A stretch of DNA of 64,000 nt from an uncultured Acidocella sp. (GTDB taxonomy: Bacteria > Pseudomonadota > Alphaproteobacteria > Acetobacterales > Acetobacteraceae), in the NCBI RefSeq assembly GCF_946222605.1, contig NZ_CAMIIE010000008.1, positions 18,277-82,276 on the forward strand. Reading direction: 5' to 3'. How positions within the stretch are numbered: the first letter of the stretch is position 1; every line of letters begins with the position of its first letter. The notes beneath the pieces were generated by a model. It ran no database searches. It saw only the letters and a program-made list of their open reading frames with translations, and had not been told where the DNA came from. A program made the position numbers and the translations under genes. Shown in pieces: positions 26,624 through 33,273 of this stretch.

Positions 26624-27589
26624 TTAGCTCTTGGCTGGCCAGGGGGTTTCCGGCACCGGCGTCAGCGGGCCTTCACCGGCGAACCAGGAGCGGACATTAT
26701 CGATCACCAGCTCGGCCATCAGCCGGCGGGTCATCTCGGTGGCGCTGCCAATATGCGGGGCGAGCACGATATGCGTCATCTCCCGCAGCGCCTGCGGCAC
26801 GTTCGGCTCACCCTCGAATACGTCCAGCCCGGCGCTGAGAATGGTCCGGCTTCGTAGCGCTGCGATCAGCGCCTCCTGGTCCACCACCGAACCACGGGCG
26901 ACATTGATCAGAATGCCGCGCGGCCCGAGCGCCTCCAGCACCTTCGCATTCACCGCATGATGGGTGGATGCACCGCCCGGCATCACCAGGATCAACGTAT
27001 CCACCGCCGCCGCCAGCCCCTCCAGCGTGGGATGATACTCATAGGCCAGGCCTTCGCGCGGCGTGCGGGTATGATAGGCGATCGGCCGGCCGAACCCGTC
27101 CAGCCGCTTGGCGATGGTCAGCCCGATCCGCCCCAGCCCGGCAATGCCGATCGAGCGGTCGCGCAGCGAGGCGCTGAGCGGAAAGCGCGCGCTTGCCCAT
27201 TGTCCGCCGCGCACATAGGCATCCGCCTGCGGCAACTGCCGGATGGTGGCGAGCAGCAATGCGACGGTGAAATCCGCGACCTCGTCATTCAGCACATCCG
27301 GCGTATGGGTGACGATGACGCCTCTGGCGGCGGCGGCATGAGCATCCACCGAATCATAGCCGACCCCGTAATTCGAGATGAGCCGCAGCTTCGGCAGGGC
27401 GGCGATCAGCGCCGCATCGGTCTTCTCACGCCCCCAGGTGACGATGGCCTCGATCTCCTTGCCATGCGCCGCCACCAGGCTGGCAAGCGACTCGTCATGG
27501 CTGCTGAAGACCTCGAAATCGCGGGCCAGCGCCTCTTCCACCCGGCGCTCCATCCCGCCAATGCTCAAAATCTTGCTGCGCGCGCTCAT
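26624..27589 (-). CDS. D-2-hydroxyacid dehydrogenase (glyoxylate/hydroxypyruvate reductase type)
   Basis: The 321-residue protein has the NAD(P)-binding motif GLGRIG near residues 150-155 inside IGIAGLGRIGLTIAKRL, and the catalytic triad of the family: arginine in INVARGSVVD, glutamate in DVFEGEP and histidine in LAPHIGSAT. The residues after the second strand of the Rossmann fold include HTRTPRE, so basic residues that favour NADPH are present. Relatives reduce glyoxylate and hydroxypyruvate. It is the first gene of a probable pair with the FAH-family hydrolase. Confidence 0.9.
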   Translation of the reverse strand: MSARSKILSIGGMERRVEEALARDFEVFSSHDESLASLVAAHGKEIEAIVTWGREKTDAALIAALPKLRLISNYGVGYDSVDAHAAAARGVIVTHTPDVLNDEVADFTVALLLATIRQLPQADAYVRGGQWASARFPLSASLRDRSIGIAGLGRIGLTIAKRLDGFGRPIAYHTRTPREGLAYEYHPTLEGLAAAVDTLILVMPGGASTHHAVNAKVLEALGPRGILINVARGSVVDQEALIAALRSRTILSAGLDVFEGEPNVPQALREMTHIVLAPHIGSATEMTRRLMAELVIDNVRSWFAGEGPLTPVPETPWPAKS

Positions 27590-27962
27590 TTTTATTCACC
27601 CCGTCCAGATCTGCGTGTGTCCAGACGCGTGACCTCCCCGCGCCCCGTCCCACCATAGCCAGCGGAAAATCCAAGAAAACCCGTGCCTTGCTGGGCTCAG
27701 GCATGAGTTTTTGAGGGCCATCTCCGGCGCCTTCCGCGATTCCGGAAATTAGTTGGTAGGCTCATGAGTTTTTCGCGGAGAGGCGTGCAGATTTTTGCGG
27801 TGCGTTTTCACAAGAATGTGTTAATTATCTATCGACTCGAAACGATTCGCGCCTGGGTTGTGGCAAAGCTAAAAGCGTCGCGTGGCGAGTAGGAGTTTCA
27901 GCGTTCATTGAACGAAAGCCGAGGGGCAGGGCGGGTGCGCCGCTTCTCTGAGAGGGGAGATC
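27590..27962. other. Divergent intergenic region, 373 bp, with a short direct repeat
   Basis: It lies between the hydroxyacid dehydrogenase and the PilZ gene. CATGAGTTTTT occurs near 27703 and again near 27764, each preceded by GGCTCA or an overlap of it. The stretch 27780-27860 is lower in GC and probably holds the pilZ promoter, but I cannot fix a -10/-35 pair. Confidence 0.45.
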
Positions 27963-28259
27963 ATGTCGATTTTGGGCGAGACTCAAAGCCGAACGGATAC
28001 AACCGAACGCCGGCGCAGCGCCCGTCAGCCGACCCTGAACCGGGCCAAGCTGGTCTATGGCATGACCAGCCAGGCGGTGGTGGATTGCATGGTGCGCGAC
28101 CTCTCCGAAGGCGGGGCCAAGGTGGAAACCGCGGTGATGATGCCGGTGCCGGATTACCTGACCCTGCGCATCGATGGCCGCGCCCCGCGCCGGGTGCGCC
28201 GCTGCTGGGCGCGCGGTGTGGCGATCGGCCTGGAATATCTGAACGAGCCGGCGGATTAG
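27963..28259 (+). CDS. PilZ-domain protein, probable c-di-GMP receptor
   Basis: The 98-residue protein is a stand-alone PilZ domain. The c-di-GMP-binding motif RxxxR is present as R17-R21 (RRSAR), and the second motif D/N-x-S-x-x-G as DLSEGG (46-51). The rest forms a beta barrel ending with GVAIGLEYLN. It likely binds c-di-GMP made by the GGDEF proteins of this genome and acts on an unknown partner. GGGGAG upstream of ATG 27963 is a good ribosome site. Its TAG stop is the first three bases of a 104-bp repeat. Confidence 0.88.
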   Translation: MSILGETQSRTDTTERRRSARQPTLNRAKLVYGMTSQAVVDCMVRDLSEGGAKVETAVMMPVPDYLTLRIDGRAPRRVRRCWARGVAIGLEYLNEPAD

Positions 28260-28360
28260 AGCATCAAGCTTTTAGCTTGATGCTCTAAATTTTGTTTTAG
28301 CGAGCCATTTCATGTGTTTATTTTGACGCTGGCGCGTCAACCTAAACACATATTGCTCTA
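28257..28360. repeat. 104-bp TAG-ended dispersed repeat, copy A
   Basis: TAGAGCATCAAGCT-TTT-AGCTTGATGCTCT forms a perfect hairpin, followed by a T-rich stretch (TTTTGTTTT), a linker, and a second hairpin with GTGTTTA...TAAACAC outside and TTGACGC-TGGC-GCGTCAA inside, ending ATATTGCTCTA. Near-identical copies lie at 42008 and 63837, a variant at 30341 and a remnant at 10694. The first TAG is the stop codon of the PilZ gene. The first hairpin plus T-run could work as a terminator. Confidence 0.9.
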
Positions 28361-28370
28361 GGAAACAGGC

Positions 28371-28445
28371 TGGTGCCGGGTGAGGGATTTGAACCCCCGA
28401 CCTTCGGTTTACAAAACCGCTGCACTACCACTGTGCTAACCCGGC
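28371..28445 (-). tRNA. tRNA-Thr (anticodon TGT)
   Basis: On the minus strand the 75-nt gene starts GCCGGGTTAGC, has the anticodon loop TTTGTAA with TGT, the T-arm GGTCGGGGGTTCAAATCCC and ends CCCGGCACCA, so CCA is encoded. The acceptor stem GCCGGGT/ACCCGGC is intact. Anticodon UGU reads threonine ACN codons. It starts 10 bp from repeat copy A. Confidence 0.95.
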
Positions 28446-28493
28446 CCGCAGCGCCAGCCTCTACTTGAATTCCCAGGCGGCGGCAACCGGGCT

Positions 28494-29771
28494 TTACAGC
28501 CCCAGCATGTCCCGGAAGCGATACCACCAGGAGCCGGCGACCGTCAGCGGCACCCGCAGATGCCGGCCGCCGGGGAAAGGAAAATAGGGCAAGCCGGCGA
28601 AAACATCGAAGCGCTGCGATTCGCCGCTGACCGCCTCCGCCAGCAGGCGCGCCAGCAGATGCGTCGTCGTCACCCCATGGCCGCTATCGCCGTGGGAGAA
28701 ATACACATTCGGCGCCAGCCGGCCGATTTGCGGAAAGCGGGTCAGGGTGAGGGCGAAATTGCCGCTCCAGGCGAAATCCACCCGCGCATCCTTCAGATTC
28801 GGGAAGGTTTTGTGCATCAGCGGCAGGATTTTCGCCCGCACGCTGGCCGGGTCCTGCCCGCCATAGACGATGCCGCCACCGTAGAGAATGCGGTTATCCG
28901 CGGTGCGGCGGAAATAATCGAGGATATAGTTGCAATCCTCCACGCACATATCGGTGGGCAGCAGCTCGGCGGCCAGCGCCCCCAGCGGCTCGGTGGCCAG
29001 AACCTGGGTCGAGACCGGCATGATCCGCGTCTCCAGCGCCGGCAGCACGCCTTGCAGATAGGCATTGCCGCAGACCAGCACGGTCTTTGCCGTCACCTCG
29101 CCCCGGGCGGTTTTGACCCGCACCAGATCGCCGAATGTCACGCTGGTCACGGGTGAGCCCTCATGGATCACCGCCCCCAGCGCTTCCGCCGCCGCCGCCT
29201 CGCCCTGCACCAGATTCAGCGGGTGCAGATGCCCGCCATGATGGTCGATCAGCCCGCCAACATAGCGCTGCGATTTCAGATGGGTCTGCAAGCCGGTCTG
29301 GTCGAGCAGCTCGAACCCGTCCTGATAGCCGAAGCTTTCCCAGATTTTCACATGATGCGCGAGGCCGCGCAGCTGGGACTGGGTGAGGGCGGCGAAAATC
29401 CCGCCCGGCTTCAGGTCGCAATCGATCTGATAGCGCGCGACGCGCTCGCGGATAATATCCCCGCCCTCGTGCGCCATGCCGGCGATCTTGCGCCCGGCGG
29501 CGACCCCGTAGCGCTGCGCGATCACGTCGAGATCCCGCGAATAGCCATTGACGATCTGCCCGCCATTGCGCCCGGAGGCGCCAAAGCCGATCCGCACCGC
29601 TTCCAGCAGCACCACCTGGCGGCCGCGCTGGGCCAGTTCCAGTGCGGCGTTCACCCCGGTGAAGCCGCCGCCGATGATGCAGATCTCGGCCGCGATGGCG
29701 CCTTCCAGGGCCGGCCGGGCATCCTGGCGGTTGGCGCTGGCGGCGTAATAGGAGGCGATGTGATCATTCAT
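28494..29771 (-). CDS. FAD-dependent amine/amino acid oxidoreductase (PuuB-like)
   Basis: The 425-residue flavoprotein of the D-amino acid oxidase superfamily has the dinucleotide motif GGGFTG near residues 34-39 in ICIIGGGFTGVNAALELAQRG, and FGASGRNGGQIVNGYSRD, which is typical of gamma-glutamylputrescine oxidase (PuuB/OrdL) and related enzymes. The C-terminal HGDSGHGVTTTHLLARLLAEA contacts FAD in relatives. It probably oxidises a gamma-glutamylated amine or similar secondary amine to an aldehyde. Its start overlaps the end of a small membrane-protein gene by 8 bp. No other putrescine genes are in the window. Confidence 0.85.
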   Translation of the reverse strand: MNDHIASYYAASANRQDARPALEGAIAAEICIIGGGFTGVNAALELAQRGRQVVLLEAVRIGFGASGRNGGQIVNGYSRDLDVIAQRYGVAAGRKIAGMAHEGGDIIRERVARYQIDCDLKPGGIFAALTQSQLRGLAHHVKIWESFGYQDGFELLDQTGLQTHLKSQRYVGGLIDHHGGHLHPLNLVQGEAAAAEALGAVIHEGSPVTSVTFGDLVRVKTARGEVTAKTVLVCGNAYLQGVLPALETRIMPVSTQVLATEPLGALAAELLPTDMCVEDCNYILDYFRRTADNRILYGGGIVYGGQDPASVRAKILPLMHKTFPNLKDARVDFAWSGNFALTLTRFPQIGRLAPNVYFSHGDSGHGVTTTHLLARLLAEAVSGESQRFDVFAGLPYFPFPGGRHLRVPLTVAGSWWYRFRDMLGL

Positions 29772-30168
29772 GTCTGTCTGGTCCCATCAACATAAGGGCG
29801 AAGATCGCACCGAGCACGGTCATGGTGATCACCATCAGCCGGATGCGGTAGGCGGATATACGGGCCTGGGCCAGGGCGTGCTGGCGCATATGGGTGGTGG
29901 CGGCGGCGATGCGGGCGGGCAGCGGGGCGCTGCCCTGGGTGGCGATGGCGGCGGTATCTGCATCCACCGCCTGCGGCAATGAAGCCAGGGCGGCCTGCTG
30001 CGCCGCCGGTGTCGAGGCGGCCAGCACCGCATCCAGCGCCGCCTGCTGATGGATCACGTCCACCAGCGGGGCAGGGATGGAGAAACTCGCGAAACTGCCG
30101 ATCAGCCCCGGAAACAGGAAGCAGCACAGCATGAAGCCGATGCGGGAAGCGGAGACCTTGCGCGCCAT
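29764..30168 (-). CDS. Small membrane protein of unknown function (134 aa)
   Basis: I do not recognise this protein. It has two hydrophobic segments, at about residues 9-32 and 108-127, which enclose a periplasmic or cytoplasmic loop rich in alanine and glutamine (QQAALDAVLAAST, AAQQAALASLPQA). The stop overlaps the start of the PuuB-like gene by 8 bp, which supports translation. The loop composition suggests a helical bundle. No function is proposed. Confidence 0.65.
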   Translation of the reverse strand: MARKVSASRIGFMLCCFLFPGLIGSFASFSIPAPLVDVIHQQAALDAVLAASTPAAQQAALASLPQAVDADTAAIATQGSAPLPARIAAATTHMRQHALAQARISAYRIRLMVITMTVLGAIFALMLMGPDRHE

Positions 30169-30228
30169 TTCCCAGGAATCGGATTAAATCCGCTTTATGT
30201 CAAATGACAGCGCCGAGGCAGCCGGAGC

Positions 30229-30326
30229 AAAAGTTTTTGGGGGGCGGAGGCGCCCGAGGTTCCATCGTCGCGCAGCGGCGATGGAATGGCGCCGGAGGGG
30301 TGGGGCGTTTTTTCAAAAACACCCCA
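30229..30326. terminator. Compound terminator element with AAAAGTTTTTGG box
   Basis: AAAAGTTTTTGG (30229-30240), then a hairpin around TTCCATCGTCGC-GCA-GCGGCGATGGAA with GGCGCC on both sides, then TGGGGCGTTTTTTC-AAAAACACCCCA (30301-30326). It lies between glnD and the 134-residue membrane protein gene, both on the minus strand, although the box faces plus. Confidence 0.65.
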
Positions 30327-30340
30327 CGTTTTCCTGCTCC

Positions 30341-30444
30341 TAGAGCCTTCAGCTTTTAGCTGAAGGCTCTAGCTTTCGGTTTGGCGAGCAATTTCATGTG
30401 TTTAAGTTGCCGCTGGCGCGTCAACCTAAACACATATTGCTCTA
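30341..30444. repeat. 104-bp TAG-ended repeat, copy D (covarying variant)
   Basis: Same length and layout as copy A but the first hairpin reads GAGCCTTCAGCT-TTT-AGCTGAAGGCTC: three bases differ from copy A in one arm and the three matching bases differ in the other, so pairing is kept. The right end CTA (30442-30444) is the minus-strand TAG stop of glnD. Confidence 0.9.
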
Positions 30445-33270
30445 GGCCGCCGCGATCTGCGGCGACGGCGTTTTCCCGGCCGGAGGCGGCTCGTCCAGAT
30501 TGGCTTTCAGCGCCTCCAGCAGCGCCTGGCGGAGCTGGTAGAGCTTGCGCTCATTCTCCACCTTCATGCCGAACACATCCTTCACATAGAACACGTCCAC
30601 CGCCCGCACCCCGTAAGTGGTGACATGGGCGGAGGCGATCTGCAGCCCCTGCTCGGAAATCGCGGCGGTGACGTCGTGCAGCAGGCCCGGCCGGTCGCGC
30701 CCGTTGACCTCGATCACGGTGTGCCGGTTGGAGGCGCGGTTATCCACCACCACGCGCGGCGGCACATGGATGGCGCGCATCCGCCCGGGGATCAGGCTCT
30801 TGGTCGCCTTGCGGATTTCCGCCGCCAGCTTGAGCCGCCCGGTCAGCGCCTGCTCGATGACGCTGGAGAGGCGGGCCAGCCGGCTCGGCGTTTCAAACGG
30901 GCCGCCATTGGCGTCCTGGATCCAGAACGTATCCAGCGCCATGCCGTCGGTCAGGGTATGGATGCGCGCATCGACGATCGAGGCGCCGGCAATCGCCAAG
31001 GCGCCGGCGATGCGCGAGAACAGCCCGGCATGGTCGGCGGTGTAGACCACGATCTCGGTCACCGCCCGGGCGGGCAGCGGTTCGGTCTGGATGGTCAGCG
31101 GGGCGTTGCGGGTCTTGGCGTCGCGGATCATCCGGCCATGGCGCTCGATGCTTTCCGGGTCGAAGCCCAGCCAATAGCTGGGATAGCCAAGCGAGAGAAA
31201 CTCCTCGCGCTCATCCGCCGGCCAATCCGCCAGCAGCGTGCCCACCACCTCTTTCACCCGCGCGATACGCGTATCGCGCTCGGTGGTGGAGAGCCCGCCT
31301 TCCAGCACCTCGGCGACGCGGGCGTAAAGCTCGCGCAGCAAGGTGGCCTTCCAGCCATTCCAGACCTTCGGCGAGACGGCGCGGATATCGGACACGGTGA
31401 GAATCTGCAGCAGCCGCAGCCGCTCCGGCGACTGGATGGTGTCGGCCAGATCCAGGATGGTCTTGGGGTCGTCGATATCGCGGGAGAAGGCGGTCTGGCT
31501 CAGCAGCAGATGGTGCAGCACCAGCCAGGAGACCATCTCGGTCTCTTCCTGGTCCAGCCCCAAAGCCGGGCAGATGGTCAGCGCCAGCTCCGCGCCCAGC
31601 ACGGAATGGTCGCCGCCGCGGCCCTTGGCGATGTCATGCAGCAGCACCGCGACATAAAGCGCGCGACGGGACTGGATCTGGCTGACCAGCTCGGTGGAGA
31701 GCGGCGCGATCTCCTTGAGCTTGCCGTTTTCCAGATTATTGAGGTTGCGCACCGCCTGCACGGTATGCACATCCACCGTATAGACATGGTAGGTGTCGAA
31801 CTGCATCTGCCCGACGATGCGCCGCCAATCCGGCATGTAGCGGCCTAGGATGCCGCTTTCATTGAGGATGGTCAGCCATTCGGCGGAATCGCAGGTTTCG
31901 CGCTCATCATCCTCGCCGCAGAGCAGGTTGAGGAACAGCCCGGCGGCCTTCTTGTCGCCGCGCAGCTCCGCGCCGATGCCGGCATGGCGGATGAGGGTGC
32001 GCTTGGCGAGCGGATGCAGCGCCAGCCCGCGGTCGCGCGCCTCGATCAGGATGCGGAAGATCGAGGTCGGGTCGGTGGCGGGGTCATGGCCGGGGGCGAA
32101 GAGGATCTGCCCATCCGCCAGCACGAAGCCCTTGGCGATCAGCGAGGCATCGGTGGTGGGTGCGATGGCCGGCGCGCCTAGGGCGGCGCGGATGAGGGCG
32201 GGTTCCAGCACGCCGGTGACCCGCGCGACTTCCCGCACCACCAGAAAATAATGCCGCATGAAGCGCTCGACGCCGTCCTGGCGGCCATGGCGGGTATAGC
32301 CCATGCGGGCGCCGACCACCGGCTGCAGATCGAAGGTGAGGCGCTCCTCGGCGCGGCCGGCGACGTAATGCAGGTGAAAACGTACCGTCCAGAGATATTC
32401 CCAGGCCCGCTTGCAGGCCCGCGCCTCGGTGGTGGTGAGAATGCCGCCGCCGGGGCTCTCCTTGCCGACCAGCTCGGACATCGCGAAGGTGTTGAAAACA
32501 TAGCGCGAAAGCCAGTAGAGCGTCTGCAGATCGCGCAGCCCGCCTTTGCCTTCCTTCACATTCGGCTCGACCATGAAGGGGGTGTCGCCGAAGCGTTTAT
32601 GCCGGGCGGCGCGCTCGGCCTGTTTCTCGTGGATATAATCGCCCGGCCCCTCGGCCAGGCAATCGGCGCGAAAGGCGGTCTGGAAATCCGCGAACAGCGC
32701 GCGGTCGCCGGTGAGGCAGCGCGCATCCAGCATCGAGGTGCGGATGGTGACATCCGCCTTCGCCTCGGCCAGGCATTCGCTGACGGTGCGGGTGGCGTGG
32801 CCGACCTTCAGCCCCAGATCCCACAGCATATAGAGAATGAATTCCACCGCCTTGTTCATCGAGGCGGAAGGGGTGCCGCCGGTGAGGAAGAGCAGGTCGA
32901 TATCCGAGAACGGCGCCAGGGTGGCGCGGCCATAGCCGCCGGTGGCCGCCATCGCCAGCCGGTCCTTCGGGCCGGGCGGGAGCATCCGCAGCGTGTAGGC
33001 GAACAGGGCGCTGACCAGCTGATCCATCAGCTGCGCGTGCAGGCGCGAGGCCTGCAGCCCGTTCAGCCCTTCATTTTCAAAGCGCGTCTGCACATGGGTT
33101 TGGATGCGCGCGAGCTGGCGGCGCAGCGCGGCCAGGGCGTCGTCGCGCAGAGGCAGGGTCTCGGCCGCGAGCTGGGCGGCGAGGGCGGCGGCGATATCGG
33201 GCTGTTTCCTGGCTTCAGGCATGTCGAACAAGCTAGAACAAACCTCGGCTGGTTGGAATTCAAGAGACAC
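30442..33270 (-). CDS. glnD: Bifunctional PII uridylyltransferase/uridylyl-removing enzyme GlnD
   Basis: The 942-residue protein senses glutamine and adds or removes UMP on PII proteins, the top of nitrogen control. The nucleotidyltransferase motif GGYGRATLAPFSDIDLLF is at 111-128 with the metal aspartates D123 and D125. An HD domain in the middle (VAVLLHDIAKGRGGDHS) removes UMP. Two C-terminal ACT domains (with YTADHAGLFSRIAGAL and NGRDRPGLLHDVTAAI) bind glutamine. GTG 33270 lies 3 bp after the mutS stop; an in-frame ATG at 33222 is an alternative start. The stop TAG belongs to repeat copy D. The sigma-54 promoter at 17324 may be a downstream target of this pathway. Confidence 0.95.
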   Translation of the reverse strand: MSLEFQPAEVCSSLFDMPEARKQPDIAAALAAQLAAETLPLRDDALAALRRQLARIQTHVQTRFENEGLNGLQASRLHAQLMDQLVSALFAYTLRMLPPGPKDRLAMAATGGYGRATLAPFSDIDLLFLTGGTPSASMNKAVEFILYMLWDLGLKVGHATRTVSECLAEAKADVTIRTSMLDARCLTGDRALFADFQTAFRADCLAEGPGDYIHEKQAERAARHKRFGDTPFMVEPNVKEGKGGLRDLQTLYWLSRYVFNTFAMSELVGKESPGGGILTTTEARACKRAWEYLWTVRFHLHYVAGRAEERLTFDLQPVVGARMGYTRHGRQDGVERFMRHYFLVVREVARVTGVLEPALIRAALGAPAIAPTTDASLIAKGFVLADGQILFAPGHDPATDPTSIFRILIEARDRGLALHPLAKRTLIRHAGIGAELRGDKKAAGLFLNLLCGEDDERETCDSAEWLTILNESGILGRYMPDWRRIVGQMQFDTYHVYTVDVHTVQAVRNLNNLENGKLKEIAPLSTELVSQIQSRRALYVAVLLHDIAKGRGGDHSVLGAELALTICPALGLDQEETEMVSWLVLHHLLLSQTAFSRDIDDPKTILDLADTIQSPERLRLLQILTVSDIRAVSPKVWNGWKATLLRELYARVAEVLEGGLSTTERDTRIARVKEVVGTLLADWPADEREEFLSLGYPSYWLGFDPESIERHGRMIRDAKTRNAPLTIQTEPLPARAVTEIVVYTADHAGLFSRIAGALAIAGASIVDARIHTLTDGMALDTFWIQDANGGPFETPSRLARLSSVIEQALTGRLKLAAEIRKATKSLIPGRMRAIHVPPRVVVDNRASNRHTVIEVNGRDRPGLLHDVTAAISEQGLQIASAHVTTYGVRAVDVFYVKDVFGMKVENERKLYQLRQALLEALKANLDEPPPAGKTPSPQIAAA

Positions 33271-33273
33271 GGG

